This document shows positions 1 to 6,900 of a DNA stretch of 16,107 bases, one piece after another. A program made the position numbers and the translations under genes. Every line of letters begins with the position of its first letter. Position 1 is the stretch's first letter. Origin of the DNA: DATGZX01 sp035296965 (GTDB lineage: Bacteria; Planctomycetota; Planctomycetia; Gemmatales; Gemmataceae); assembly GCA_035296965.1 (NCBI GenBank), contig DATGZX010000172.1, positions 1 to 16,107 of the forward strand. Reading direction: 5' to 3'. The notes below the pieces were generated by a model. That model was not told where the DNA came from and searched no databases. It saw only the letters and a list, made by a program, of their open reading frames with translations.

Positions 1-74
1 ACCAACTCAACGAGTCGTGCGGCGTCAATCCGCCCTTCTTGCAGATCCTTTTTGAGCGTTTCGATGGCATCCAT
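1..74 (-). CDS. N-terminal fragment of a probable transposase (runs off the window)
   Basis: On the minus strand an open frame starts with ATG at 74-72 and runs off the left edge after 24 residues, beginning MDAIETLKKDLQEGRID and continuing AARLVEL. The charged helical composition resembles the N-terminal start of planctomycete IS66-like transposases, in which a short 'EGRID..RL..L' helix precedes the coiled coil, but 24 residues are too few to fix the family. It is supported by context: it points away from a DUF1559 gene that loses its conserved histidine just upstream, which is what an insertion would produce. No strong ribosome-binding site is visible. Another reading is a chance open frame. 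The transposase call is inference. Confidence 0.4.
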   Translation of the reverse strand, partial: MDAIETLKKDLQEGRIDAARLVEL

Positions 75-139
75 GCCCGAGCGATGCTACCCAATCCAGC
101 CAGCCTTGAAAATACCGGCTTCACAAATTAGACAGCTAC
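1..139 (-). mobile_element. End of a probable insertion sequence inserted in a DUF1559 gene
   Basis: The DUF1559 reading frame matches its family only from about base 141. To the left the same frame carries a TAG at 129-131 and unrelated residues, while the minus strand carries a plausible transposase start. The element end is therefore placed near 139. Read inward on the minus strand the tip is GGTAGCTGTCTAATTTG. The other end and any target duplication lie outside the window, so the family cannot be assigned. Confidence 0.4.
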
Positions 140-266
140 CCCAGGCGGGCTTAATTTCCTGTTTTGCGATGGCTCCGGTCACTTTCTCAGCAAGAGCATG
201 GACATGGAAGTCTTCTGTGCCTTGGCGACGATTGCCGGCGGCGAGACAGTGGATGGAAACTTTTAG
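140..266 (+). pseudogene. C-terminal remnant of a DUF1559 (H-X9-DG) prepilin-like protein
   Basis: In the frame ending at TAG 264-266 the sequence reads PGGLNFLFCDGSGHFLSKS and then MDMEVFCALATIAGGETV. This is the unmistakable C-terminus of DUF1559 (SBP_bac_10), the large planctomycete family with an N-terminal prepilin cleavage site and a C-terminal H-X9-DG motif. Nine residues before DG the expected His is Thr (ACC, 138-140). Everything upstream in this frame is foreign and has a stop at 129-131. Only about 41 residues remain of a protein usually 300-400 long, so no product is expected. The simplest cause is insertion of the element to its left; the front part of the gene may lie beyond that element, outside the window. 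Confidence 0.8.
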
Positions 267-329
267 GCTGATGGTGTTCAGCCGTCTTCTGACGATGAGA
301 CGCCGGGTTCGTGCGAATCAGGAATCCCC

Positions 330-521
330 ATGAGTTTCGCAACGCTGAAATTGAGGTCTGTCAGATGGAAGGGACCCTTCTCTTTTCGCTTTTGGATGTA
401 CATGGCGCTTGGAGGAACTCTTGGCCTTGCCGGCATAGTCTTCGGATACACACTTTTTGCAAAGTCGTGGCTCAAACCTGAAAAAACACATGGCTTGCCG
501 GCCAAGAGTTTTCAACCATGA
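330..521 (+). CDS. Small single-pass membrane protein, unknown function
   Basis: A 63-residue frame starts at ATG 330 with AGGAA placed about 6 bases upstream, a reasonable ribosome-binding site. A basic N-terminus (residues 1-20, MSFATLKLRSVRWKGPF) is followed by one hydrophobic helix at about 23-45 (MYMALGGTLGLAGIVFGYTL) and a short polar tail. The charge pattern predicts the N-terminus in the cytoplasm. It sits 63 bases behind the DUF1559 remnant on the same strand; small proteins directly behind DUF1559 genes are common in planctomycetes, so it may be the second gene of a broken pair. I do not recognise a family. A minus-strand frame covers much of the same stretch but has no comparable features. 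Confidence 0.45.
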   Translation: MSFATLKLRSVRWKGPFSFRFWMYMALGGTLGLAGIVFGYTLFAKSWLKPEKTHGLPAKSFQP

Positions 522-743
522 TTTTCAATTGGCAAGTTTCGTTTGTTCCTTCAGGTGCCAACCGCAATTGCATTGAGGGCCGCGACTTGATGAGACCCGG
601 CCCTTCCAGCTCGCCGTTTGGTGGCCCGGTTCCCAGGCCAAGGTCAGCAGGCGATAGAAACAAGCGATAATGCAAAATGAGCTAGTCCCGACGCTTGGTT
701 GCAAGAGAGATGTATGGGCCAAGTACCATTGGGAGATTAGGTT

Positions 744-1862
744 ATGTCGCACTTCATTCGTTTTCTGCTCGGCACCGCGACGCTCCTGCTGTTCGTCAGC
801 AAGAGTGGCGCAGATAAGCCCCGATTCACGATCCAAGAAATCATTGACAACGTTCGCGCCAACGAACTGTTATATGAAAACCTGGACCTTTCGTATGATT
901 ATTCATATGGAGTGGGCAAACCAATACGCTTCGGCAAGCCCGGTGAAGCCGGTCTTGCAGCCACCGACACGGTGCAATCGAAAACGCATTTTGTGAGCCA
1001 AGGGGGATTGTTTCGAGTGGATCGTCAAGGTGAGCTCCAAGGTCAGAACGGAAGGATCTCGATGGATCGAATTCGTGCTTTCGACGGCAACACGACACGT
1101 CTTTACGACCGGAAGGAGATTGGGAACATCATTGATAGCCGGAGCGAGGACGAGAATTGCCTTCGACCTCACATGCTGCTTCTGCGATTCATGAACTATT
1201 ACGTTCCACTATCGACTTATCTTTCCGGTCACAAGGCAATGGCAGCCCACCCCGGAGTAAACTGGCCAGGCTACACGCTGGACGTGACGTACCAGGGGAT
1301 CGCGAAGTTTGAGTCCCTGACTTGCCATCGCGTTTGGATCACCACGTTGGTGAACGGGAAACCCTATGATCGCTGGGAATTATGGCTAGCCGAAGAACGG
1401 AATTTCATTCCGGCGCGCAATTTGGCATACACGTTTCGCACCTCGGATAAGGAGGCTGTAGGCGAAGGCACTGTAAAGCTGTGGAGGGAAGTCAAGCCTG
1501 GCATCTGGTTCCCCGAAGCCACGACATTCACGGCCTGGGATGAGACTAGGATGAAACAAGACGGCGTGAAAGAGACTCAGTGGGTGGAGAGAGTGGACAT
1601 AAAGAAGGTTTCTCTTCATCCGCAATATGACGCGGCGTATTTTCGTGACGTCACGTTTCCGAATGGCACGCCTGTGTACCAAGTGAGCCAGGGAAATGTC
1701 CTAAGCGGGCATGTCGAAGGCGCGCCTCAGAACGACGCCCAGCCTGCCAAGAAGATGGCGTCGCTTTGGTGGCCCTTGTTGTGGACCAATCTCGCGGCGG
1801 TAGGGCTGATTTCCTTCGGAGTCATCGCATACAGACGGCTTCGGCGCAAGCAACCAAAATGA
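744..1862 (+). CDS. Exported protein with C-terminal membrane anchor, LolA-like outer-membrane-lipoprotein-sorting type
   Basis: The 372-residue product has a signal peptide at 1-23 (hydrophobic FLLGTATLLLFV, likely cut after SGA). A soluble body of about 310 residues follows, then one hydrophobic helix at about 342-362 and a basic RRLRRK tail, so the body should sit outside the cytoplasmic membrane with the tail inside. The body has the alternating beta-strand look and the 'F.V.R.GE..' and 'YDRWELWLAEERNFIPAR' segments seen in planctomycete proteins annotated as LolA/outer-membrane-lipoprotein-sorting-like; this fold assignment is inferred from pattern only. The start has GGGAG about 9 bases upstream. 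The last four bases (ATGA) form the start of the next gene, so the two were probably translationally coupled. A substrate is not predictable. Confidence 0.8.
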   Translation: MSHFIRFLLGTATLLLFVSKSGADKPRFTIQEIIDNVRANELLYENLDLSYDYSYGVGKPIRFGKPGEAGLAATDTVQSKTHFVSQGGLFRVDRQGELQGQNGRISMDRIRAFDGNTTRLYDRKEIGNIIDSRSEDENCLRPHMLLLRFMNYYVPLSTYLSGHKAMAAHPGVNWPGYTLDVTYQGIAKFESLTCHRVWITTLVNGKPYDRWELWLAEERNFIPARNLAYTFRTSDKEAVGEGTVKLWREVKPGIWFPEATTFTAWDETRMKQDGVKETQWVERVDIKKVSLHPQYDAAYFRDVTFPNGTPVYQVSQGNVLSGHVEGAPQNDAQPAKKMASLWWPLLWTNLAAVGLISFGVIAYRRLRRKQPK

Positions 1863-2530
1863 CAGCTAATCCCGTAAAGCCTGCCCGAGGACTGCCATCC
1901 TCGAACTGCCCAAAGTTTTGGTGCATCGATTTTTGGGCGCTCGTCACTGTGCAGAGAGTGTTACTCGGCTGGCATGCATTTGTCCACAGCCCTACATTCA
2001 ACGAGATTGGACATTTACCTGCCGGAATCTGCCATTGGCGGTACCAGATGTTCCATCTCTACCGTGTGAATCCACCCTTGCCTCGCATGGTCGCCTCGAT
2101 TCCGGTCTTGGCCATGAAGCCGGAAACAGACTGGTCGAATTACCAACTCGGACCGCATTCACGCGAGACCATTCCGATGGGCATCCGCTTTGCGAAGGTC
2201 AACGGGCCCCGAACATTCGCATTATTCGCCGTCGCTCGCCTAGGTTGTATCCCATTCGCTTTGTTGGGGGCCACAGTCTGTTGGGTGTGGGCTGGGGAAC
2301 TTTGGGGACGAAGCGCCGCGAGACTTTCGCTCGCACTCTGGGTATTCAATCCCATGATTCTGGGACATGGATCGCTAGTCATGCCGGATGTTCCGGCGGC
2401 CGCGACAGGAGCCATGGCGTGCTTTCTTCTTAGGTTACCCAACTTCTTCATCCAAACTTCCCCGCGAGGTCTTTTTGGGCACCGACAAAGACCGGCGCTT
2501 CGAAGGGATGTGAACCCTTTACCTGGGTAA
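1859..2530 (+). pseudogene. Truncated glycosyltransferase, GT39/ArnT type
   Basis: The start ATG at 1859 overlaps the TGA of the previous gene. Residues 27-192 match the N-terminal part of planctomycete PMT/ArnT-like (GT-C fold) membrane glycosyltransferases: a first helix, the loop SPTFNEIGHLPAG, RVNPPLPRMVA, and then helices with WVFNPMILGHGSLVMPDVPA. These enzymes transfer sugars from lipid-linked donors outside the membrane. Resemblance stops at about residue 192 (base 2434), where the rest of a normally 450-600-residue protein should follow; instead 31 unrelated residues lead to a stop at 2530. In addition, the acidic pair (Asp-Glu) usual in the first outer loop is Asn48-Glu49 here (AAC at 2000-2002). 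Both changes argue for an inactive remnant. A longer start at 1766 is possible but runs inside the previous gene. Confidence 0.75.
2435..2530. repeat. 96-bp segment with 7-bp inverted ends at the glycosyltransferase break
   Basis: TTACCCA (2435-2441) and TGGGTAA (2524-2530) are exact inverted repeats bracketing 96 bp that begin where the glycosyltransferase homology ends. Inside is an AAGGG/CCCTT hairpin near 2505-2521. It could be a tiny non-autonomous element, but no target duplication is visible and a 7-bp match can be chance. Confidence 0.25.
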
Positions 2531-2640
2531 TTATTAGGCCGTCGGCCGATGTGTCTGAGCCCAGAGTTTGCCGCAGCTGAGGTACAGGGCGCGAAGTACA
2601 GCCACGACCCCCGCGCCATCAGCGTTTGAGATGTCTTTCC

Positions 2641-4740
2641 TCAGCCAACCTGTTTGCGGGCGGCGGAAACTAATTCCAGGAAGTATTGTTCCGAATCGCG
2701 ATCGTTCTTCTCGCGGGCCTTGGCGAGTCCCTGTTCGGCGAACTGCAGGGCGCTGGCACCTTGTTTCAAGGATAGCATCGACTCTGCCGCGGAGCCGCGA
2801 TATTTGAGTTCTCCAGGGTCCCGTTCGATCAGGCGTTCGAAGACGTCGCGGGCGGAGTCGGCCTCGCCGCGCTTGCTCAGCACTTGGGCACGCCTCAGCT
2901 CATAGTCGTTGCGGCGCCGGCCTTCATTCTGTTCGCAGTCGGCCTTCTCTCCCGCGTTGACGAGGTCGAGGGCGGCATCGGTATTCTTGTCGAGCAGGGC
3001 CCTTTGAATTAGATAGTTGAAGGAGGGATAGCGATCGGCCTGGCCGGGGGCCGGCGGCCGGGCGATGATGGCGCGCGCAAAGCGGCCGGCCAATTCATGG
3101 GCATCGAGTTTTTGCGCTGTTCGCCAGGCTTCGTCGAGCTGCTCCGGGGCGAGTGCATCCGGCTGGAGCGCGCTCAATTCGGCGGCACCCATCGCATTGA
3201 TGGCTGGAGCCGTCTCGGCGGCAGCTGCCGGGGAAGCCGGGGCTTCGCCGCCCAAGATGCCGAGCTTGCGGCGCAACCGATCGAAATCGTAGGCCTGGGC
3301 CGGACCGGCCGCACAGTCCTGCAAGAACTGCACCACGCCAAGGAGCTTCTTCCGCAGCGTCGGCTGGCCGGCGGCGTCGATGGGGGCCGTACCGCTCAGG
3401 GACCTGAGGGGGCGGTGGATCCAGGTGTCTTCGAAGTAGCGCTGGACGTGGTCGCGGACCTGCCGTTCCGCCTCCGCCTGATCCGTGACGCCGACGGGAA
3501 TGACGAGTGCGTCGGCCAGGACCTCGCCGAAAGACGAAGGGCCGCGATGGGGCCGGCCCGGCGAGAGACTGGGGCCGGCGCTCTCTTGAAGGCTCCGCCG
3601 GGCACGGTCGAGAGACTCGCTATTGCTGCTACGCAGCATTAGGAGATTGCCGAGAATGAGGAGGTAAGCGCCGATCTTGGCCGGCTGGCTCGGCCCCGCG
3701 CCCGCCGTGACCAGTCCGGTACGCTGATCCAGCACCACGCCGCTGATCATGCCTTCTTCTTCACGCACCTGCACGCCGGCCAGGCGCCGCTCGCGCTGCC
3801 ATTCCTGGAGCATGTCGAATAGTCGTTGCGGGTCCTGGATTTCGAAGGCCACCGAGTGCTCGACGATGTCGGACTGATCTTCCATGCCCTGGCCGAAGCG
3901 CAGGACCTCGGCCAGTGCCCAGGCCTTGGCGGCCCGGCCTTCATCGGGCTCGAGGGAGACATAGCGATCGAAGGCTTCCACGGCTTTCGCATTGTCGCCC
4001 AGCCAGGCGCGTGCCAGGCCCAGGTTATACCAGGCGGCCGCGTCGTCCGGGCGAGCGCTCGTGAGTCTATCGAAAGCCTTGGCGGCGTCGCCCAGCTTGC
4101 CGGTGGCAGCCTCGGCAAGGGCGCGATCCAGTTCGCCTCGGTCGCCGGCGGCGGTTTTCGGCGCGCTCAGGAACGTGTATTCGTGCCTGGCGACGGCCGG
4201 CAGGCGGGACTTCTCGCCGTAGATGGCCTCCAGACCCTGTTGCACTTCCTCGGACGGACGCAGGCGAGCGCTGATCTTCAAGGCCGCGTGGGCAGCGAGC
4301 GGGCGATTCAGCTTCAGCTCTGCTTCCGCAATCAGCGAATAGACCTGCGCCAACGTATCCTTGGCTTCCGGGTCGTACACCTCGGCCGCTTTGCGGAACA
4401 GCAAAAGAGCGCCGTTGATCTCTCCCTCTTCCTGCCGGAAGAGGCCGCGCAGCAGATGGCCGAACGGGTAGCTGGGATTGGCCTCGAAAGCCTTTTGCAG
4501 GGCAGCCTCGGCCTCGTCCACTTTATTGTTTTGGTAGAGAAGCTGAGCTTTCCGGCCCCAGGCTTCGGGGTTGGTGGGGTGAAGCGAGGTCACTTCGTCC
4601 ATGACGCGCAGGGCCGCCTCGTGCTGGCCTTCCGCATCTTGCCGAAAAGCCTTATCGATCTCCACGTGAATCGGTTGGCAGCACCACTTGAATTTTTTGC
4701 CGCTGCCGCAAGGACACGGAGAATACAGGTCGAGAGCCAT
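2641..4740 (-). CDS. SEC-C zinc-motif and TPR repeat protein
   Basis: The product is about 699 residues from ATG at 4740. A 15-bp-longer TTG start at 4755 exists, but GAAGAAG lies about 6 bases before the ATG. Residues 9-21 (CPCGSGKKFKWCC) are a textbook SEC-C metal-binding motif like that at the SecA C-terminus, where it binds zinc and contacts SecB and ribosomes. TPR-like helical pairs follow at about 30-140 (PTNPEAWGRKAQLLYQNNK, NPSYPFGHLLRGLFRQEEG) and again at about 200-270 (PDDAAAWYNLGLARAWLGD). A middle region of about 230 residues has no motif I recognise, and more TPR-like helices fill 520-695. There is no signal peptide or membrane helix, so it is cytoplasmic. The architecture suggests a protein-protein scaffold, perhaps at secretion or the ribosome; the partner is unknown. 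It is divergent from the kinase-like gene at 5100. Confidence 0.9.
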   Translation of the reverse strand: MALDLYSPCPCGSGKKFKWCCQPIHVEIDKAFRQDAEGQHEAALRVMDEVTSLHPTNPEAWGRKAQLLYQNNKVDEAEAALQKAFEANPSYPFGHLLRGLFRQEEGEINGALLLFRKAAEVYDPEAKDTLAQVYSLIAEAELKLNRPLAAHAALKISARLRPSEEVQQGLEAIYGEKSRLPAVARHEYTFLSAPKTAAGDRGELDRALAEAATGKLGDAAKAFDRLTSARPDDAAAWYNLGLARAWLGDNAKAVEAFDRYVSLEPDEGRAAKAWALAEVLRFGQGMEDQSDIVEHSVAFEIQDPQRLFDMLQEWQRERRLAGVQVREEEGMISGVVLDQRTGLVTAGAGPSQPAKIGAYLLILGNLLMLRSSNSESLDRARRSLQESAGPSLSPGRPHRGPSSFGEVLADALVIPVGVTDQAEAERQVRDHVQRYFEDTWIHRPLRSLSGTAPIDAAGQPTLRKKLLGVVQFLQDCAAGPAQAYDFDRLRRKLGILGGEAPASPAAAAETAPAINAMGAAELSALQPDALAPEQLDEAWRTAQKLDAHELAGRFARAIIARPPAPGQADRYPSFNYLIQRALLDKNTDAALDLVNAGEKADCEQNEGRRRNDYELRRAQVLSKRGEADSARDVFERLIERDPGELKYRGSAAESMLSLKQGASALQFAEQGLAKAREKNDRDSEQYFLELVSAARKQVG

Positions 4741-4872
4741 GCGCGACTTCTTCAATCAGGAGGTCGAGTAAATGGATGCCGTTTCGCCAATGGTTAACAA
4801 TAGCAAATTGACGCGAGATTGGTGAGTAGGGCGAACATGCCCTGATTGCGGTCCGGCATGAAACGAGCGTGT

Positions 4873-4904
4873 GGAACGAAGGCAAATTGTTGCCGGCACG
4901 TTCC
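4873..4904. promoter_or_regulatory. Nested dyad between divergent genes, candidate operator
   Basis: GGAACG (4873-4878) pairs with CGTTCC (4899-4904), and inside it GGCAA (4881-4885) pairs with TTGCC (4890-4894). The dyad ends 11 bases before a TTGACA box, in the gap between two divergent genes. It could be a protein-binding site or an RNA hairpin; function is inferred from position only. Confidence 0.35.
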
Positions 4905-4915
4905 GAGGCGCGAAG

Positions 4916-4944
4916 TTGACACTCTCCGTTTTGTGGCCCATGCT
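4916..4944 (+). promoter_or_regulatory. Candidate sigma-70-type promoter for the kinase-like gene
   Basis: TTGACA at 4916-4921 is a perfect -35 box; 17 bases on is CATGCT (4939-4944), a weak -10 with A and final T conserved. It would give a leader of about 150 bases before the ATG at 5100. The weak -10 keeps this tentative. Confidence 0.35.
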
Positions 4945-5099
4945 AACTTGGAGAGAATTAGTGTTACTCGTCGTTCCCGTCCATGTAGATGCGCGAGTTT
5001 CCAATCTCAGCAACGCCCCCGTTGCCCTCGGAGGAGAGGAAACGTCCCGTGCGGGACCGTTGGCCGCGAACCATGTAGTTGAACGAGGATGCTTCCGCC

Positions 5100-6521
5100 A
5101 TGGTGACTACGGATCTTGGAGCTTGTGAGTGGTTTGTCTGGGACCTGCGTCGTAGTAATCTTTTGGACCGCGGACAACTCGATCAAGTAGTCGGCGAATT
5201 CCTGGAAAAGAACCCCGGCGCGGAGCCGCCCGCGCTGGCGGATTTCCTGGTGAGGAAGAGCGTTCTCACCAAGTTCCAGTCCGACCGTCTCCTCCAGGGC
5301 AAGACCCAGGGTTTTGTCCTTGGCCCGTTCACGCTCATGGATGCCCTTGGCTCGGGCAGCATGGGTACCGTCTATAAAGCTCAATCCAAGAACGACAATC
5401 AGTGGTACGCCGTCAAGGTGCTGCCGCGGCGGAGCATGTGGAATGTGCGCATCGCCCGGCGGAAGGTCCGCTCTTTCGAGCAGTGTCGCCACCCCTCCGT
5501 TGTTCCCTTTGTGGATGTGGGCACTTCCGGCGGCATGCACTACCTGGCCTGGCCTCTCGTGGAAGGCGAGACCCTCGACAAGAAGGTCGAGCGCGAAGGG
5601 AAATTGCCGCCCGGCGTGGCCGTACTCTACGCGTTGCAGACGGCCGACGGCCTGGCCGTGTGCCACAAGCAAAACCTCTTCCACGGCGTGCTGAAGCCAT
5701 CCAACCTCATGATCGATCTGGGCGGCCAAATCCGCATCCTGGATTTCGGCATCGGCTCGTTGCTCGCCGAGACAGAAGGCGAATCGCTGGTCGACACCAT
5801 GTCCACGGCCAACTCCGTGGCCAGCGGCCTCGATTGCGCCAGCCCCGAAAGCATCATGGACCCGACCAACCTGACGCCCGTCGGCGATCAGTACAGTCTC
5901 GGCTGCATCCTCTATTACTGTCTTTCCAGCCGCTATCCTTTCCCCGACGGAACGGCCGCCGAGAAGATGATGGCACAGCAGTTCAAACAGCCAACGCCTC
6001 TGCGGGAGTTGGTCCCCGATCTTCCGGAGGGCCTGTTCGCCGTCGTCGAACGCCTTATGCAAAAGGCACCGGAAGCCCGCTACGCAAACACTGGCGAGGT
6101 CCTCGAAGCATTGCGGCCATTCGCTGCCTCGTCCTCCGATTTGCCCTCGCCTGTCCAGACTGTTGCAGCCGTCCCGCCCCCAGTGGAAAGGCCGCACGCG
6201 CCGGCACCCACGCCCGTAGCGGAACCTCGCCCGGCCCCCGCCGCCATGCCCCGAAACGCTCCGACCGCCCCCACGCTGCCCACGCGGCAATCGCTACGTG
6301 CCTCGGGCGCGCTGGCCACTGCGGCAGCACCTGCTAAGGCCAATTCGGCTCCCGCACCGGAACCAACTCGGCCGCCGGCGCGGACCAAGCCCGCACGTCG
6401 AGGGGTTTACGATGAGGAGCCCGCCCTCACGTGGGAAGAACGCCTCGGCCCCGCCGGCATTGCCGTCACGGCCGTCGTGCTCTGCGTCCTGGCCTGGCTG
6501 CTGACGTGGAAGCTCTTCTAA
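5100..6521 (+). CDS. Membrane-anchored Ser/Thr kinase-like protein, predicted pseudokinase
   Basis: Residues are numbered from ATG 5100 (473 aa), which has GAGG 11 bases upstream; a TTG at 5079 would add seven. A planctomycete-type leader (ADFLVRKSVLTKFQSDRLLQG, ending GFVLG) precedes the kinase fold: glycine loop GSGSMGTVY (84-92), AVK lysine 106, a likely helix-C Glu in RSFEQC, DFG at 215-217 and SPE at the activation-segment end. The catalytic loop reads HGVLKPSN (195-202), so the catalytic Asp of HRD is Val (GTG, 5688-5690), while the Lys and Asn are kept. Catalysis by the usual mechanism is therefore unlikely, though ATP binding looks possible. A Pro/Ala-rich linker (about 345-440) leads to one C-terminal helix (about 452-472, GIAVTAVVLCVLAWLLTW), placing the kinase fold in the cytoplasm. 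It may act as a scaffold or allosteric partner; that is inference. Confidence 0.92.
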   Translation: MVTTDLGACEWFVWDLRRSNLLDRGQLDQVVGEFLEKNPGAEPPALADFLVRKSVLTKFQSDRLLQGKTQGFVLGPFTLMDALGSGSMGTVYKAQSKNDNQWYAVKVLPRRSMWNVRIARRKVRSFEQCRHPSVVPFVDVGTSGGMHYLAWPLVEGETLDKKVEREGKLPPGVAVLYALQTADGLAVCHKQNLFHGVLKPSNLMIDLGGQIRILDFGIGSLLAETEGESLVDTMSTANSVASGLDCASPESIMDPTNLTPVGDQYSLGCILYYCLSSRYPFPDGTAAEKMMAQQFKQPTPLRELVPDLPEGLFAVVERLMQKAPEARYANTGEVLEALRPFAASSSDLPSPVQTVAAVPPPVERPHAPAPTPVAEPRPAPAAMPRNAPTAPTLPTRQSLRASGALATAAAPAKANSAPAPEPTRPPARTKPARRGVYDEEPALTWEERLGPAGIAVTAVVLCVLAWLLTWKLF

Positions 6522-6720
6522 AAACGCGCCTTGGCATTTTGAGACTATTAAACAGAAAAAACCAAAGTGCGCGTGAATAATGCCTTTGCGCAAACAGCGA
6601 AAAACACGCCCTTTTTCACTATTCCGGAATATTGAGAATGGAGACCCGTGCAAAGGCGGCTGTCTGCCACTCAAAACCCCCATAAAATACGGCCTTTTGA
6701 ATTTTGGGACTCCACAAAAA
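6522..6720 (+). other. AT-rich gap with degenerate repeats
   Basis: No gene is visible. The segment is far more AT-rich than its surroundings. It holds two related stretches: at 6528-6550 (GCCTTGGCATTTTGAGACT) and at 6692-6714 (GCCTTTTGAATTTTGGGACT), each preceded by an A-run. Similar A-run plus CRCGCCC starts recur near 6600 and 6716. These look like worn copies of one short unit of unknown role. Confidence 0.4.
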
Positions 6721-6724
6721 GAGC

Positions 6725-6755
6725 GCCCTTGTTCATTTTTACAAGGGCCGTTTTT
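6725..6755 (+). terminator. Rho-independent terminator
   Basis: GCCCTTGT (6725-6732) pairs perfectly with ACAAGGGC (6741-6748) across an 8-base loop, and after CG comes TTTTT (6751-6755). The A-run before the stem would also give the reverse strand a T-run, so it may work in both directions. It lies about 200 bases behind the kinase-like gene and ahead of ribD. Confidence 0.75.
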
Positions 6756-6781
6756 ACATCTCTATTTGCCCTCGATAATAT
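6753..6781 (+). promoter_or_regulatory. Candidate promoter for ribD
   Basis: TTTACA (6753-6758, 5 of 6 to consensus), a 17-base spacer and TAATAT (6776-6781, 4 of 6) are correctly spaced. The -35 overlaps the T-run of the preceding terminator. The leader to the ATG would be about 110 bases; it contains no recognisable FMN riboswitch. Confidence 0.4.
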
Positions 6782-6900
6782 CTATATATCTCGCCGAGCC
6801 AGCGCGCCTTCTCTGCGCCCCTCATTGCCAGACGCCGCTCCACCTGCGATGCTAATAGCAATCTACTGTCCACTGCCTGTTGCCTGTTGTCTGCGCACTC

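Noticed and set aside
3..266. A DUF1559 gene with one in-frame TAG at 129-131 (simple nonsense mutation)
   Set aside because: Residues before base 140 in that frame do not resemble DUF1559, and the conserved His is missing, so an insertion junction explains the data better than a point mutation.
2435..2530. A tRNA (possibly selenocysteine-type) or integron attC site, because the ends pair and the left end reads ACCCAAC
   Set aside because: There is no T-loop TTCGA pattern in the right place, no cloverleaf can be drawn on either strand, and the right end lacks the GTTRRRY core an attC site needs.
3826..4797. A 323-residue open frame on the plus strand opposite the SEC-C/TPR gene
   Set aside because: No motif, signal or ribosome-binding site, while the minus-strand frame has SEC-C and TPR signatures along the same stretch.
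5007..6290. A 427-residue open frame on the minus strand opposite the kinase-like gene
   Set aside because: Its composition is rich in Gly, Arg and His with no domain pattern, as expected from the shadow of a GC-rich gene; the plus-strand frame has clear kinase motifs.
6782..6900. An FMN riboswitch in the ribD leader
   Set aside because: None of the conserved RFN-element words (such as GGGGCAGGGTGAAATTCC-like) appear; the leader instead has short CTGTTGC-type direct repeats.
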